Assembly (NCBI RefSeq): GCF_024385505.1 | Contig: NZ_JANFLT010000008.1 | Coordinates: 45,317-109,316, forward strand | Reading direction: 5' to 3' | Length of the DNA: 64,000 nucleotides | From: Arthrobacter zhaoxinii | Lineage (GTDB): Bacteria; Actinomycetota; Actinomycetes; Actinomycetales; Micrococcaceae | In this document: piece by piece, positions 1 to 8,620 of the stretch | Layout: each line of letters begins with the position of its first letter | Position numbering within the stretch: the stretch's first letter is position 1 | Position numbers and translations under genes: made by a program | Notes under the pieces: generated by a model | Seen by the model: the letters and a program-made list of their open reading frames with translations, nothing else | Databases searched by the model: none | What the model was told of the DNA's origin: nothing

Positions 1-2
1 GT

Positions 3-830
3 TCCGGTGAGGTAGGTGAAGGCGTCAGCACCTATCTGGGCGGGTCCACCTGCCTTGGCGATGTTCTGGCTGAGCACGGCTACACCAGTGTCTTCCTGGG
101 CGGCGCCAATTCCTCCTTCGCTGCGAAGGACGTCTTCCTGCGCAACCACGGCTACTCCGAGCAGAAGGGCCTCGCCGACTGGCGCTCCGCCGGTGAACCG
201 GAGAAGAACTTCCGCAGCGACTGGGGCCTGAGCGACGAACGGCTGATGGCCCATGCCAAGGATCGGATCGACCAGCTGCACGCCGAGTCGGAGAAAACGG
301 GCCAGCCGTTCAACCTCTCCCTGCTGACGCTGGACACCCACAAGCCGGCGCACGTCTTCGACTACTGCAATGTGGATACGCAGAACACGGACATCTCGGT
401 GTTTTCCTGCTCCATGGCCCAGGTGGCCGGTTTCGTGGACCATATGAAGGAAAAGGGATACCTCGATGACACTGCCGTGGTGATCATGGGTGATCACCTC
501 AAACAGCTGAGTGCCGGTGACTCTTTCCACGAGCAGCTGGACGGCCAGACCCCCCGCTCCATCTTCAATCGGATCTGGGTCCCCGGCAACGACAAGAACA
601 CCACTCTGCGCTCAGGCATCGACCAGCTGAACATGTACGCCACGATCCTGGAAGCAGCCGGCCTCACCCTGAAGGATCATGAGGCGGGGCTGGGCGTGTC
701 CGCCTTCGCCGCGAAGGTTCCGGGAAGCTCGGCGCAGGCAATGGATCCAAATAGCTATAAGGAACTGTTGAACTCGCATTCCCCGAAGTTCTATACGAGA
801 GCCTGGGCCGGTGAGAAAGCCGTCCAGTAG
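3..830 (+). CDS. Sulfatase/alkaline-phosphatase-fold protein, LTA synthase/MdoB-like (5' end outside window)
   Basis: The reading frame is open from base 3 to the stop at 830, so the N-terminus lies before the window. The visible part is the C-terminal portion of a sulfatase-fold hydrolase/transferase: it has a THKP segment typical of phosphoglycerol transferases and a GDHL metal-ligand motif preceded by a hydrophobic strand (about residues 158-164 of the visible part). Families with this fold (LtaS, MdoB) move phosphoglycerol groups onto cell-surface polymers or act as surface hydrolases. The membrane-spanning N-terminus expected for LtaS/MdoB cannot be checked here. No downstream partner is close: the next gene starts 131 bp later with its own ribosome binding site. 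Family fairly sure, substrate unknown. Confidence 0.75.
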   Translation, partial: SGEVGEGVSTYLGGSTCLGDVLAEHGYTSVFLGGANSSFAAKDVFLRNHGYSEQKGLADWRSAGEPEKNFRSDWGLSDERLMAHAKDRIDQLHAESEKTGQPFNLSLLTLDTHKPAHVFDYCNVDTQNTDISVFSCSMAQVAGFVDHMKEKGYLDDTAVVIMGDHLKQLSAGDSFHEQLDGQTPRSIFNRIWVPGNDKNTTLRSGIDQLNMYATILEAAGLTLKDHEAGLGVSAFAAKVPGSSAQAMDPNSYKELLNSHSPKFYTRAWAGEKAVQ

Positions 831-961
831 TCCCCCTTCCCGGCGGGCCGGTCCATTCCGCCGTTCAATCAGGTAATCTCGCTGCATCCTCAATCACCGC
901 CCCAGTTTCGCGCTGCAAGCCGATTTCTCCGGATGAGCGCCATCTCTGCGGAAGGATCAAC

Positions 962-2614
962 ATGACGGATGTCAGTGAGCACGCCGCCAAGCGGCTTTCC
1001 GACTCGCAATGGGAAAGACTCCTCGGGATGGCCGCGCCAACCGACGTCACCGCCGGCGACTATGTCTTTCGTGCAGGGGATCTGAACTATCCAATGATCC
1101 TCGTGGAATCAGGATCCATTGAAATGGTTCGTGACCCGTTGTGGTGGGATGAAGAAACGGTTCTCAGCACTTTGGGGCCGCGCTCGTTCGGCGGGGAACT
1201 CGGGCTGCTCAACGGCCAGGGCGCACTCCTGTCGGCGCGGGTGAAAGAGTCCGGACGCATCCGGCGGCTGGCCCGCGAGGATCTGCGGTTGGTTATGAAC
1301 CAGGACGACGACCTTGGCGGAATTGTTCTCCATACTCTGTGGGAACGCCGCGAAGCGCTTCGCCGGGGTCCTGCCGCCATGACGCTGAAGTTAATCGGGA
1401 CGGAAGCGTCGAGTGAATTGCTGGCTCTTCGACGCTTCGCTGAACGTCTGGATCTCATTCATACCGTCTTCGCCGTCCCGTCGGACGGGATGGGTGCCCT
1501 CGACGGCCACGGCATCGCACCCGATGACCTGCCGGCAGCGCTGATCCAGGGCAAGCTGATCAGGCGTGCGACGCCGGGGACTATCGCTGAGCGCCTCGGG
1601 CTGAGTTACCAGCCCCATCAGGAGGGCGCGACGGACCTGCTCGTCGTTGGCGGCGGACCGGCCGGGCTCGCGGCGGCCATCTACGCAGCCTCCGAAGGGC
1701 TGAGCACAGTGGTGCTCGACGCCGTCGCGCCGGGAGGCCAGGCGGCGTCGACCTCCCGAATCGAAAACTTCCTTGGTTTTCCCTTTGGAGTTGCCGGCGG
1801 AGATCTCATCCGGCAAGCGACGCTCCAGGCGATCAAGTTCGGGGTAAGGATCTGGGCGCCCTGCGATGCGGTCTCTCTCGAGACGATGAATGATGGCCTA
1901 ACGCTCACGCTGGGTGACGGCGCTACCCTCCATACCCGCACCGCCCTGATTACGTCGGGGGCCGCATACCGCAGTCTCGGAGTTCAGGGGTGGGAGGACT
2001 TCGAGGGACGCGGAATCTACTACGCCGCTACCAGCCTCGAGGTGCGCCAAGTCGCAGGGCACCCCGTGGTTGTTGTTGGCGGGGCAAACTCCGCCGGCCA
2101 GGCCGCGCTCTATCTCGCATCCCATGGATGCCCGGTCCATCTGGTGGTGCGCGGAAGGGACGTTGGGGCGAGGATGTCCTCCTACCTCGTGGAACGTCTA
2201 CGGGAGGATTCCCGGATCTCCATTCATACCGAGTCGAACATCATCGGCTTGGACGGAGACTCCGCCCTGGATTCAGTCCGCATCGACACCGCCGGCGCGG
2301 TGGATGCACGCGGGCTGTTCTGCTTCATCGGAGCCGACCCTGCCAGCGCCTGGCTGCCCGCCCTGGACAGAGACACTGCGGGCTTCATCCGCACAGGAAC
2401 CGACATCGCCATTCAGTCCCTGGATCAGTGGCAGCCGCTGGGCCGCGAACCCATGCCCTTTGAAACCTCCACCCCGCGCGTCTTTGCAGCAGGCGACGTG
2501 CGGCACGGCTCGATGAAGCGCATCGCGGCTGCGGTCGGGGAAGGGTCCAGCGCCGTCGCGTCCGTGCACCGGGCCCTTAGCGACCCCGCCAGTCCCCTCG
2601 CCCGCCCGCTATAG
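962..2614 (+). CDS. Cyclic nucleotide-binding domain / thioredoxin reductase-like FAD oxidoreductase without the redox CxxC
   Basis: A 550-residue protein with an N-terminal cNMP-binding (CRP-type) domain (about residues 15-140) and a C-terminal thioredoxin-reductase-like flavoprotein. The FAD-binding GGGPAGLAAA motif lies near residue 227, the NADPH-binding GGANSAGQAA motif near 369, and the terminal AAGDVRHGSMKR FAD motif near 507. In true thioredoxin reductases a CATC-type disulfide motif sits before the NADPH motif; here the equivalent segment reads IYYAATSLE (about 350-358), with no cysteine pair. The enzyme therefore cannot reduce thioredoxin by the usual mechanism and may pass electrons elsewhere. 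The ATG is preceded by GAAGGA five bases upstream. It converges with the PhzF gene and overlaps it by six bases. Fold confident, reaction unknown. Confidence 0.85.
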   Translation: MTDVSEHAAKRLSDSQWERLLGMAAPTDVTAGDYVFRAGDLNYPMILVESGSIEMVRDPLWWDEETVLSTLGPRSFGGELGLLNGQGALLSARVKESGRIRRLAREDLRLVMNQDDDLGGIVLHTLWERREALRRGPAAMTLKLIGTEASSELLALRRFAERLDLIHTVFAVPSDGMGALDGHGIAPDDLPAALIQGKLIRRATPGTIAERLGLSYQPHQEGATDLLVVGGGPAGLAAAIYAASEGLSTVVLDAVAPGGQAASTSRIENFLGFPFGVAGGDLIRQATLQAIKFGVRIWAPCDAVSLETMNDGLTLTLGDGATLHTRTALITSGAAYRSLGVQGWEDFEGRGIYYAATSLEVRQVAGHPVVVVGGANSAGQAALYLASHGCPVHLVVRGRDVGARMSSYLVERLREDSRISIHTESNIIGLDGDSALDSVRIDTAGAVDARGLFCFIGADPASAWLPALDRDTAGFIRTGTDIAIQSLDQWQPLGREPMPFETSTPRVFAAGDVRHGSMKRIAAAVGEGSSAVASVHRALSDPASPLARPL

Positions 2615-3466
2615 CCGGACCGACCCCTCGATACAGCTCGTAACGTGTCCGCCCACCCAGATTTTCCCGTCGCGGAGACTGATGTGCACACGGCCCTGGC
2701 GTCCCAGGACAGTTCCCTGTGACGCCGTGTAGGGCGCGGCAGCCAGCCCTGCGTCGGTCAGCCAGCGTGCCAGGGCCGCGTTTAAACTGCCGGTCACGGG
2801 GTCTTCCCAGACGGGGTCTCCTCCGACGAAGGCCCGCACCTCGAACCGGGATTCCTCCGTGGACTCGTGCGGTCCGACAACACCGATTTCCAGATCACCC
2901 GCCTTCCCGGGGTCGGGCTGCAGGCTCAGGACTTCCCGCGCCGAGGAAAGCCGGACGCCGATCCACTGCGGACCGTTAACCAGCCACGACGCCTCGAGGA
3001 TGTCCTCCCGCGGGATCCCCAGGATGTCCGCTATCCGACTTGTAAGAGGCTCGTCGGCGGGTTCGTAGCGGATGAGCGGCGGCGCCTCGAAGGCCAGCTG
3101 CCCCTCCTCCACCCGGACCGGAATCAGCCCTGCCGCGCATTCCTGGACGAGAGTCCCGCCGGGCCGGATCACTCCCCCGGCGTCCAGCCAGGCCTTGGCC
3201 GAGCCAAGCGTCGGATGTCCGGCGAAAGGCAGTTCTTCCTTCGCAGTGAAGATCCTTACCCGGTAGTCAGCCGCCGGACTGTTTGGCGGCAGGAGGAACG
3301 TTGTCTCCGAGAGGTTGGTCCAGGCGGCGAACCGCTGCATCTCATCGGCACTCAGCCCGTCGGCATCATGAACCACCGCCAACGCGTTGCCCCGATACGG
3401 CTCCCGGGAGAAGACATCCACTTCGCTGTATCGACGGACTTTCCTGCTGGACGATTGCGGTGACAT
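2609..3466 (-). CDS. PhzF family isomerase/epimerase
   Basis: The 285-residue product has the PhzF/diaminopimelate-epimerase-like double hot-dog fold signatures: YRGNALAVV near the N-terminus, NLSETTFLLPP carrying the conserved catalytic glutamate (near residue 48), FAGHPTLGSA, and EDPVTGSLNAAL in the C-terminal half. Family members catalyse isomerisations such as the PhzF step of phenazine synthesis, but most homologues have unknown substrates, and no phenazine genes are nearby. The frame is open upstream to 3526, but the ATG at 3466 was chosen because it overlaps the stop of the preceding EAL gene (TGATG), implying translational coupling with that gene. Family call is solid. Confidence 0.85.
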   Translation of the reverse strand: MSPQSSSRKVRRYSEVDVFSREPYRGNALAVVHDADGLSADEMQRFAAWTNLSETTFLLPPNSPAADYRVRIFTAKEELPFAGHPTLGSAKAWLDAGGVIRPGGTLVQECAAGLIPVRVEEGQLAFEAPPLIRYEPADEPLTSRIADILGIPREDILEASWLVNGPQWIGVRLSSAREVLSLQPDPGKAGDLEIGVVGPHESTEESRFEVRAFVGGDPVWEDPVTGSLNAALARWLTDAGLAAAPYTASQGTVLGRQGRVHISLRDGKIWVGGHVTSCIEGSVRL

Positions 3467-4215
3467 CACGAACAGGCCCCGGACCGCACCGGCGGAAGTT
3501 CCTCGAAGGCGGGTTTTGCGAACCAATATCCCTGGAACAGGCGGATGCCGGCTGCCTTGAGAACCAGGAACTCCGCCTCGGTCTCGATACCTTCCGCGAG
3601 CAACGTGATGCCGAGTTCCTTGGCGATGCCGACGATTCCCGCCACGACGGCCCGGCGGGCCGGGCTGGTGTCGATTCCCCGGATAAGCAACATGTCGATT
3701 TTGATCAGGTCGGGCTGGAAATCGACCAGCAGGCCCAGCCCCGCGTGCCCGGCACCAAAATCGTCGACGGCGGTGGTGAAGCCATGCCTGCGGTATTCGG
3801 TGATGATGTCCGTGAGGTGAGCGGTGTCGGGCACCTCCTCATTTTCAGTGAACTCGAACATGATGGACGACGTCGGAAAGCCGTATCGTCTGGCTGCGTG
3901 CAGCGTCGCACGGAGACAGGCAGCCGGTTCGTAGACCGCCTTCGGCATGAAGTTGATGGACAGCATCAGATCCTCGCCGGCGGGGAACAGGCGCGATGCC
4001 AGCTCGACTGCCTTGACGCGGCAATCCTGGTCGAAGCGGTACTTCTGCTCCGGCGAGACCTTTGAAAGGACCTCGAAGGCACTCTCCCCCGACAATCCCC
4101 GAACCAGCGCCTCGTAGCCCCACACGCGGCCGGCGTCGGCGTCGTAGATCGGCTGGAAGGCCATGCTGAAATCGAAGTCGAGTTGTGATGCTGTCGTGCA
4201 GCCCTCGCATGCCAT
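3466..4215 (-). CDS. Stand-alone EAL domain protein (cyclic-di-GMP phosphodiesterase)
   Basis: The 249 residues are essentially one EAL domain without a sensor domain. The motifs expected of an active c-di-GMP phosphodiesterase are present: EALVRG, the SINFMP asparagine, FEFTENE, DDFGAG, IKID with its lysine, and EGIETEAE. The N-terminus starts with MACEGC, a CxxC that might bind metal or form a disulfide, which is speculation. The ATG has a strong GAGGGGGA ribosome binding site. The product should hydrolyse c-di-GMP to pGpG in the cytoplasm. It is the first gene of a two-gene unit with the PhzF gene, whose start overlaps this stop by one base. It is divergent from the membrane protein gene at 4425. 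Confidence 0.88.
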   Translation of the reverse strand: MACEGCTTASQLDFDFSMAFQPIYDADAGRVWGYEALVRGLSGESAFEVLSKVSPEQKYRFDQDCRVKAVELASRLFPAGEDLMLSINFMPKAVYEPAACLRATLHAARRYGFPTSSIMFEFTENEEVPDTAHLTDIITEYRRHGFTTAVDDFGAGHAGLGLLVDFQPDLIKIDMLLIRGIDTSPARRAVVAGIVGIAKELGITLLAEGIETEAEFLVLKAAGIRLFQGYWFAKPAFEELPPVRSGACS

Positions 4216-4424
4216 GCGGCGTCCCCCTCATTGAATAAGTCCACCGAGTGTACGGCCCTTTCGGCGAACGCTGTGACCCGCTTGCATGGCGCGCCTCCGG
4301 CACCCTCTCGAACCGGCCGACGCCGCTGCGGCCACACCGCGCAACGAACCGGATGTAGTTGTAATCTGGAATTATGGGCCTGCCGTTTGGTGGGCACCGG
4401 TGAAGATTCCACGAGAGGATAACG

Positions 4425-5213
4425 ATGTCTCGCCTTACTCTGGGGAACATCTTCAAAGTCTCCGTCGCCCTCTTCTTCTTTCCTTTTGTGCCTCTCCTGG
4501 TCCTGATGATCGGAGTGCGCAGAAAAAACGGGAAGGTGATCCTTGAGGGCGCGGGTTACGTCGCGCTCGTGCTGGCTGCAGCCGCCGTCGCCGGGTACAG
4601 CAGCGGGCTGGCCGTTCTCTCGTTCTTTGTGATGCTCGGGGTCGTGGCCGTGTCAGCCATGCGTTCCTACATGCTTCGGGACCTTTGGCTGCACCCGAGA
4701 GGTAGGGGTCCGCAGATGATGACCCAGTCCCCAACACAGGTCCGGCAGGCCGGCGACCCGGCGTCGACAGGGGCAACCACGGAGGACCTGCCCTCCGCTT
4801 TGGCATGGTCAGCCGCCCTCGCCAGGAAGAACAAGAACCGGCTTCCCTCGGAGGCGTATGTCAGCATCCTGGAAACCTGCCAGACGCTGGACGCGGTGAT
4901 CGACGCGGAAACGCGGCAGCCGCTTGGGGATCCGCAGTTTGAGTACGAGCTGGCAGCCACCGTGCGTGAATACCTGCCCAGCGTGCTGCGGAGCTACGTG
5001 GCCATTCCGCCCAAGATGCTGGAGACCAAACAGGCGAGCGGAAGGACCCCCAACGAGGAACTGGTCGAGCAGCTGCAGCTCCTTGCCGGACAGGCCGAGA
5101 CGCTGTATGCCAGCCGCCACCGCCGCACCTCCGCGGAGCTGACCAACACGGGCAACTTCCTTCGGGAGCGGTTCGGGCACCGCCAGGGCGGCTTCGACTT
5201 CGGGATTAAGTAG
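4425..5213 (+). CDS. Hypothetical membrane protein with cytoplasmic helical tail
   Basis: I do not recognise this 262-residue protein. The first 85 residues hold about three hydrophobic segments (one near residues 10-28, then two closely spaced ones between 42 and 80), with a basic RRKNGK loop between them. The remainder is hydrophilic and probably helical, with no cysteines or obvious catalytic motif; it resembles the short integral proteins with a conserved soluble tail common in actinobacteria. The start is supported by GAGAGG a few bases before the ATG. It is divergent from the EAL gene; 109 bp separate its stop from the monooxygenase gene, so it is probably monocistronic. Confidence 0.7.
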   Translation: MSRLTLGNIFKVSVALFFFPFVPLLVLMIGVRRKNGKVILEGAGYVALVLAAAAVAGYSSGLAVLSFFVMLGVVAVSAMRSYMLRDLWLHPRGRGPQMMTQSPTQVRQAGDPASTGATTEDLPSALAWSAALARKNKNRLPSEAYVSILETCQTLDAVIDAETRQPLGDPQFEYELAATVREYLPSVLRSYVAIPPKMLETKQASGRTPNEELVEQLQLLAGQAETLYASRHRRTSAELTNTGNFLRERFGHRQGGFDFGIK

Positions 5214-5273
5214 CCAGACGCGATGCAGCTGCCGGGGTGTTGATGACGCCGGGCGCGACCGGGTGAGCCTACA

Positions 5274-5287
5274 GTGACGTACGTCAC
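5274..5287. promoter_or_regulatory. Perfect 14-bp palindrome upstream of the monooxygenase operon
   Basis: The sequence GTGACGTACGTCAC reads identically on both strands and lies 35 bp before the monooxygenase ATG. Its length and position fit a dimeric repressor or activator site controlling the monooxygenase-SDR pair. No regulator gene is adjacent, so the binding protein is unknown. A chance palindrome cannot be excluded. Confidence 0.4.
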
Positions 5288-5322
5288 GTAGTCCCGAACA
5301 TAGCCACCTGCTTGGAGCCCTA

Positions 5323-6708
5323 ATGACGACAGTCCACAGCACACCGCCCACTGACGAACTCGGCAGCAGCGAGCGCGAGCGCGTATGCGTCATCGGCGCA
5401 GGCTGCTCCGGAATCGCGGCGGCCAAAGTTCTCCATGAACGGGGACTTGCCTTCGACTGCTTTGAACTCTCGGACCGGGTCGGCGGCAACTGGGTATGGG
5501 GCAACAGCAACGGGGTGTCCGCGGCCTACAAGTCTCTGCACATCAACACCTCGCGCAGCCGGATGGAATTCAGCGACTTTCCCATGCCCGCGAACCTGCC
5601 CAATTTCGCACGCCATGACCATGTCGCGGCGTACTTCGACGCCTACGTCGACCACTTCGGGTTCCGGGACAGGATCACCTTCAACACCGACGTGGAGCAT
5701 GTGCGCCCCCTACCCGGCGGCGGCTTCGAGGTTCGGCTGAGCACCGCGGAGACCCGGCGCTACGGCTCGGTCATCGTGGCCAACGGCCACCACTGGGATC
5801 CCCGCATGCCGGAGCCGGCCTTCCCCGGCACCGAAAGCTTCACCGGCGAACAGATGCACTCCCACGACTACAAGGACGAGCAACAGCTCACCGGCAAGCG
5901 GATCGTGGTGCTCGGCATGGGCAACTCGGCCATGGACATCTGCACAGATGCCAGCTACCACGCGGCCGAGACCTACCTCTCCCATCGGCGGGGCGTGCAC
6001 ATCATTCCCAAGTACGTCTTCGGCAAGCCCTTCGACGAAATCGGAGCGCACGAGAAGATCCCGTCCCGGGTCCGCTGGGGCGTAGCCCGCGTGATCATGC
6101 GCGCCGCCACTGGCCCGATGTCGCGTTACGGCCTCCAGGAACCCGACCACAAGTTCGCTCAGGCCCATCCGACCGTCTCCGGCCGGATACTCGACCGGCT
6201 GGCCCACGGTGACGTGGTCCCGAAGCCCAACATCCAGCGTTTCGACGGCGACAGCGTCGTCTTCACCGACGGCACCCGCGTCGCGGCCGACCTGGTGATT
6301 TACTGCACCGGCTACAAGATCTCGTTCCCGTTCTTTGACGCTGACTTCCTCGACCCCTCCGGAGATAACGAGATCCGGCTCTACCATCGGATGTTCCACC
6401 CGACGGTGCCAGGGCTGTACTTCGTCGGACTGGTCCAGCCGCTCGGCGCGGTTATGCCGATCGCCGAGCGGCAGTCCGAGCTCGCCGCCGATCATCTCCA
6501 GGGCCTCTATGCCCTGCCCGAGCGGGCCCCGATGGACGCCGAGATCGACCGCCACCGCAAGGCGATCACCAAAAGGTACGTCGCCAGCAAGCGGCACACC
6601 ATCCAGGTGGATTTCGTCGATTACATGCGTGCCCTGCGCCGCGAGCACGATGCCGGAGTGCGGCGCAGAACCGCTGCGCAGGCCGCAACCGACCGTGTGG
6701 GGGCCTGA
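5323..6708 (+). CDS. Flavin-containing monooxygenase (FMO/Baeyer-Villiger type)
   Basis: The 461-residue enzyme has two Rossmann motifs: the FAD site GAGCSGIAAAKVL near residues 25-37 and the NADPH site VVLGMGNSAMDI near 195-206. Between them is an FTGEQMHSHDY segment matching the FxGxxxHxxx fingerprint of class B flavoprotein monooxygenases. Such enzymes insert one oxygen atom into soft nucleophiles (N, S) or carbonyl compounds using NADPH. The C-terminal part is rich in Arg and Ala with no membrane segment, so the enzyme is soluble. One base separates its stop from the start of the SDR gene at 6710, so the two form an operon. Substrate not deducible. Confidence 0.88.
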   Translation: MTTVHSTPPTDELGSSERERVCVIGAGCSGIAAAKVLHERGLAFDCFELSDRVGGNWVWGNSNGVSAAYKSLHINTSRSRMEFSDFPMPANLPNFARHDHVAAYFDAYVDHFGFRDRITFNTDVEHVRPLPGGGFEVRLSTAETRRYGSVIVANGHHWDPRMPEPAFPGTESFTGEQMHSHDYKDEQQLTGKRIVVLGMGNSAMDICTDASYHAAETYLSHRRGVHIIPKYVFGKPFDEIGAHEKIPSRVRWGVARVIMRAATGPMSRYGLQEPDHKFAQAHPTVSGRILDRLAHGDVVPKPNIQRFDGDSVVFTDGTRVAADLVIYCTGYKISFPFFDADFLDPSGDNEIRLYHRMFHPTVPGLYFVGLVQPLGAVMPIAERQSELAADHLQGLYALPERAPMDAEIDRHRKAITKRYVASKRHTIQVDFVDYMRALRREHDAGVRRRTAAQAATDRVGA

Positions 6709-6709
6709 C

Positions 6710-7543
6710 ATGGCCGGGAACACTGAGCAGCGCTCACGGCCCATCGCCGTCGTCACCGGCGCGGCCCGCGGCATCGGGCACGCCACCGCCGCCCGGCTGC
6801 TGCGCAATGGGTGGATAGTCGGCGCCTTCGACATCGAAAGCCACGGCTTGGCCGAACTCAAGGACATTGCTGCCGCACACGGCACCACGGTCGTCACGGG
6901 GCTCCTCGATGTCCGTGATGCCCAGCAGTGGCGCGAAGCCCTGGCCTCCGTTTGCGAGGACCACTTGGACCTTCTGGTCAACAACGCCGGGCTGCTGGCC
7001 GCCGGCCCGTTCGTTGATACGGATCTTGAACGGCACCGGGCGCTGGTGGACGTCAACGTTCTTGGGACGATCAATGGTGCGCATACCGCGTTCCCGTACC
7101 TGAAGAACGCTGCCAGGCCGGTGCTGCTCAACCTGGGATCCGCCTCAGCCATTTACGGGCAGCCCGATCTTGCCACCTACGGCGCCACGAAGTTCGCGGT
7201 CCGCGGCCTGACCGAGGCACTGGAGCTGGAATGGGCGGAGCATGGCATTGCCGTGCTCGATCTGTGGCCGCTGTTCGTCAACACCGGGATGGTCAAGGGC
7301 GTCAATATCGGAGCAATCAAGTCGTTCGGCGTGCGGCTGAACGAAACCGATGTTGCCGCAGCCGCTGTCGCCGCTGTGGAACGCAGAATCAGGTCCCGTC
7401 GCAACCCGAAGTGGCCCCGCAACGTCCACCACGCTGTCGGATCGCAGGCACGCTTCCTGGCCGCGCTCTCCCAGGTGACTCCGAACTGGGCGAACCGGCT
7501 CCTCACCGAGCGTCTCACCCGACGGCCGGGCTCCGGTTCGTAA
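6710..7543 (+). CDS. Short-chain dehydrogenase/reductase (SDR)
   Basis: A 277-residue classical SDR. It has the cofactor motif TGAARGIG near residue 15, the NNAG motif (LVNNAGLL), a serine in LGSASAIYG, and the catalytic YGATK (Tyr-x-x-x-Lys). The C-terminal 50 residues are basic (RRIRSRRNPKWPRN) and extend beyond the usual SDR core, as in some SDRs paired with class B monooxygenases. The ATG at 6710 is chosen because it follows the monooxygenase stop by one base; a longer reading frame upstream only overlaps that gene. The pairing suggests sequential oxidation of one substrate, such as alcohol to ketone by the SDR and oxygen insertion by the monooxygenase; this is inference. Confidence 0.87.
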   Translation: MAGNTEQRSRPIAVVTGAARGIGHATAARLLRNGWIVGAFDIESHGLAELKDIAAAHGTTVVTGLLDVRDAQQWREALASVCEDHLDLLVNNAGLLAAGPFVDTDLERHRALVDVNVLGTINGAHTAFPYLKNAARPVLLNLGSASAIYGQPDLATYGATKFAVRGLTEALELEWAEHGIAVLDLWPLFVNTGMVKGVNIGAIKSFGVRLNETDVAAAAVAAVERRIRSRRNPKWPRNVHHAVGSQARFLAALSQVTPNWANRLLTERLTRRPGSGS

Positions 7544-7675
7544 CGCTCCGGCAGGGGACCGAGCCGCGTCATGAATGACTCCGCAGGACAGCCCTGGCCG
7601 TACGCTGCTGGAAACAGCTCGCTGCCGGGCACGCGCCTCGGCCGCCGGAGCCCGCACCACGAAAGAGACACATCC

Positions 7676-8605
7676 ATGGCGCACCATGAAGTACCGGATA
7701 TCTATAACCGTCTGTGGACGCCGCAGCACGAGCCGGTGCTGGCGGTCAGCAGCGGTGACACCATCAGTTTTGACGTCAGGGATGCCGGCGACGGGCAGCT
7801 GGAGGACTATCAAAACGGGACGCCCGTCCCCGCCAGCGATCCTGCCCGGAGCTATCCGCTGCGGGGACCGGTGATGGTGCACGGCGCGGAACCGGGCGAC
7901 GTGCTGGAAATCGAACCGCTGGAGTTCGCCCCGCTGGGCTGGGGGTTTACCGCCAGCCGTCCCGGCGCCGGCCTCCTCCCGGAGGACTTCTCCGAACCCT
8001 TCGCCTATAAATGGGATCTTTCAACGGGTCCCACCACCGCCTTCCTGGACGTAGCAACCGTTCCCGTGCGCCCCTTCCTGGGCGTACTGGCCTGCACCCC
8101 GGCGACTGTGGACCCTCTGCCCGTGATGCCGCCTGGAAACTTCGGCGGCAACATGGACATCCGCGACCTGGTGGTGGGCACCAAAATCTTCCTGCCGGTC
8201 AGCCTGCCCGGAGCTCGACTGATGTTCGGTGACCCGCACGCCGCCCAGGGGGACGGGGAAGTCTGCGTCACTGCCATCGAGGCTCCTATGAGCGGAGCGC
8301 TCAAGGTCACCCTGCACAAGGGACGGTCCATCCCCTCACCGCAGTTCCAAACCGCTGGACCGCTCCGCCCCGGCATCGAGGATCAGGGATACTACGCCAC
8401 CACCGGCGTGGGGCCCGATCTGCACGAGGCCGCCCGAAATGCACTCCGGCACATGATCGAGCACATGTGCTTCACCTACCGCATCGAACCCCAGGAGGCG
8501 TATCTGCTGTCCTCGGTCATTGTGGACCTGAAGATCAGTGAGGTTGTGGATACGCCCAACTGGATCGTCAGCGCGTATCTTCCGCTCTCGATGATGAACC
8601 TCTGA
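7676..8605 (+). CDS. Acetamidase/formamidase family protein
   Basis: The 309-residue product resembles the FmdA/AmdA family, which hydrolyse formamide or acetamide to ammonia and the acid. Family-like features are the GPVMVHGAEPGDVLEIEP segment, the central MPPGNFGGNMDIRDL metal-site region, and GDPHAAQGDGEV near the middle. The frame is open from 7571, but the ATG at 7676 follows a GAAAGAGA ribosome binding site and begins where homology to the family begins. It lies 132 bp after the SDR, in the same direction, and converges with the ABC permease gene. It may supply nitrogen from small amides. Family call good, substrate unproven. Confidence 0.85.
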   Translation: MAHHEVPDIYNRLWTPQHEPVLAVSSGDTISFDVRDAGDGQLEDYQNGTPVPASDPARSYPLRGPVMVHGAEPGDVLEIEPLEFAPLGWGFTASRPGAGLLPEDFSEPFAYKWDLSTGPTTAFLDVATVPVRPFLGVLACTPATVDPLPVMPPGNFGGNMDIRDLVVGTKIFLPVSLPGARLMFGDPHAAQGDGEVCVTAIEAPMSGALKVTLHKGRSIPSPQFQTAGPLRPGIEDQGYYATTGVGPDLHEAARNALRHMIEHMCFTYRIEPQEAYLLSSVIVDLKISEVVDTPNWIVSAYLPLSMMNL

Positions 8606-8620
8606 CCGGCCGACGGATCG

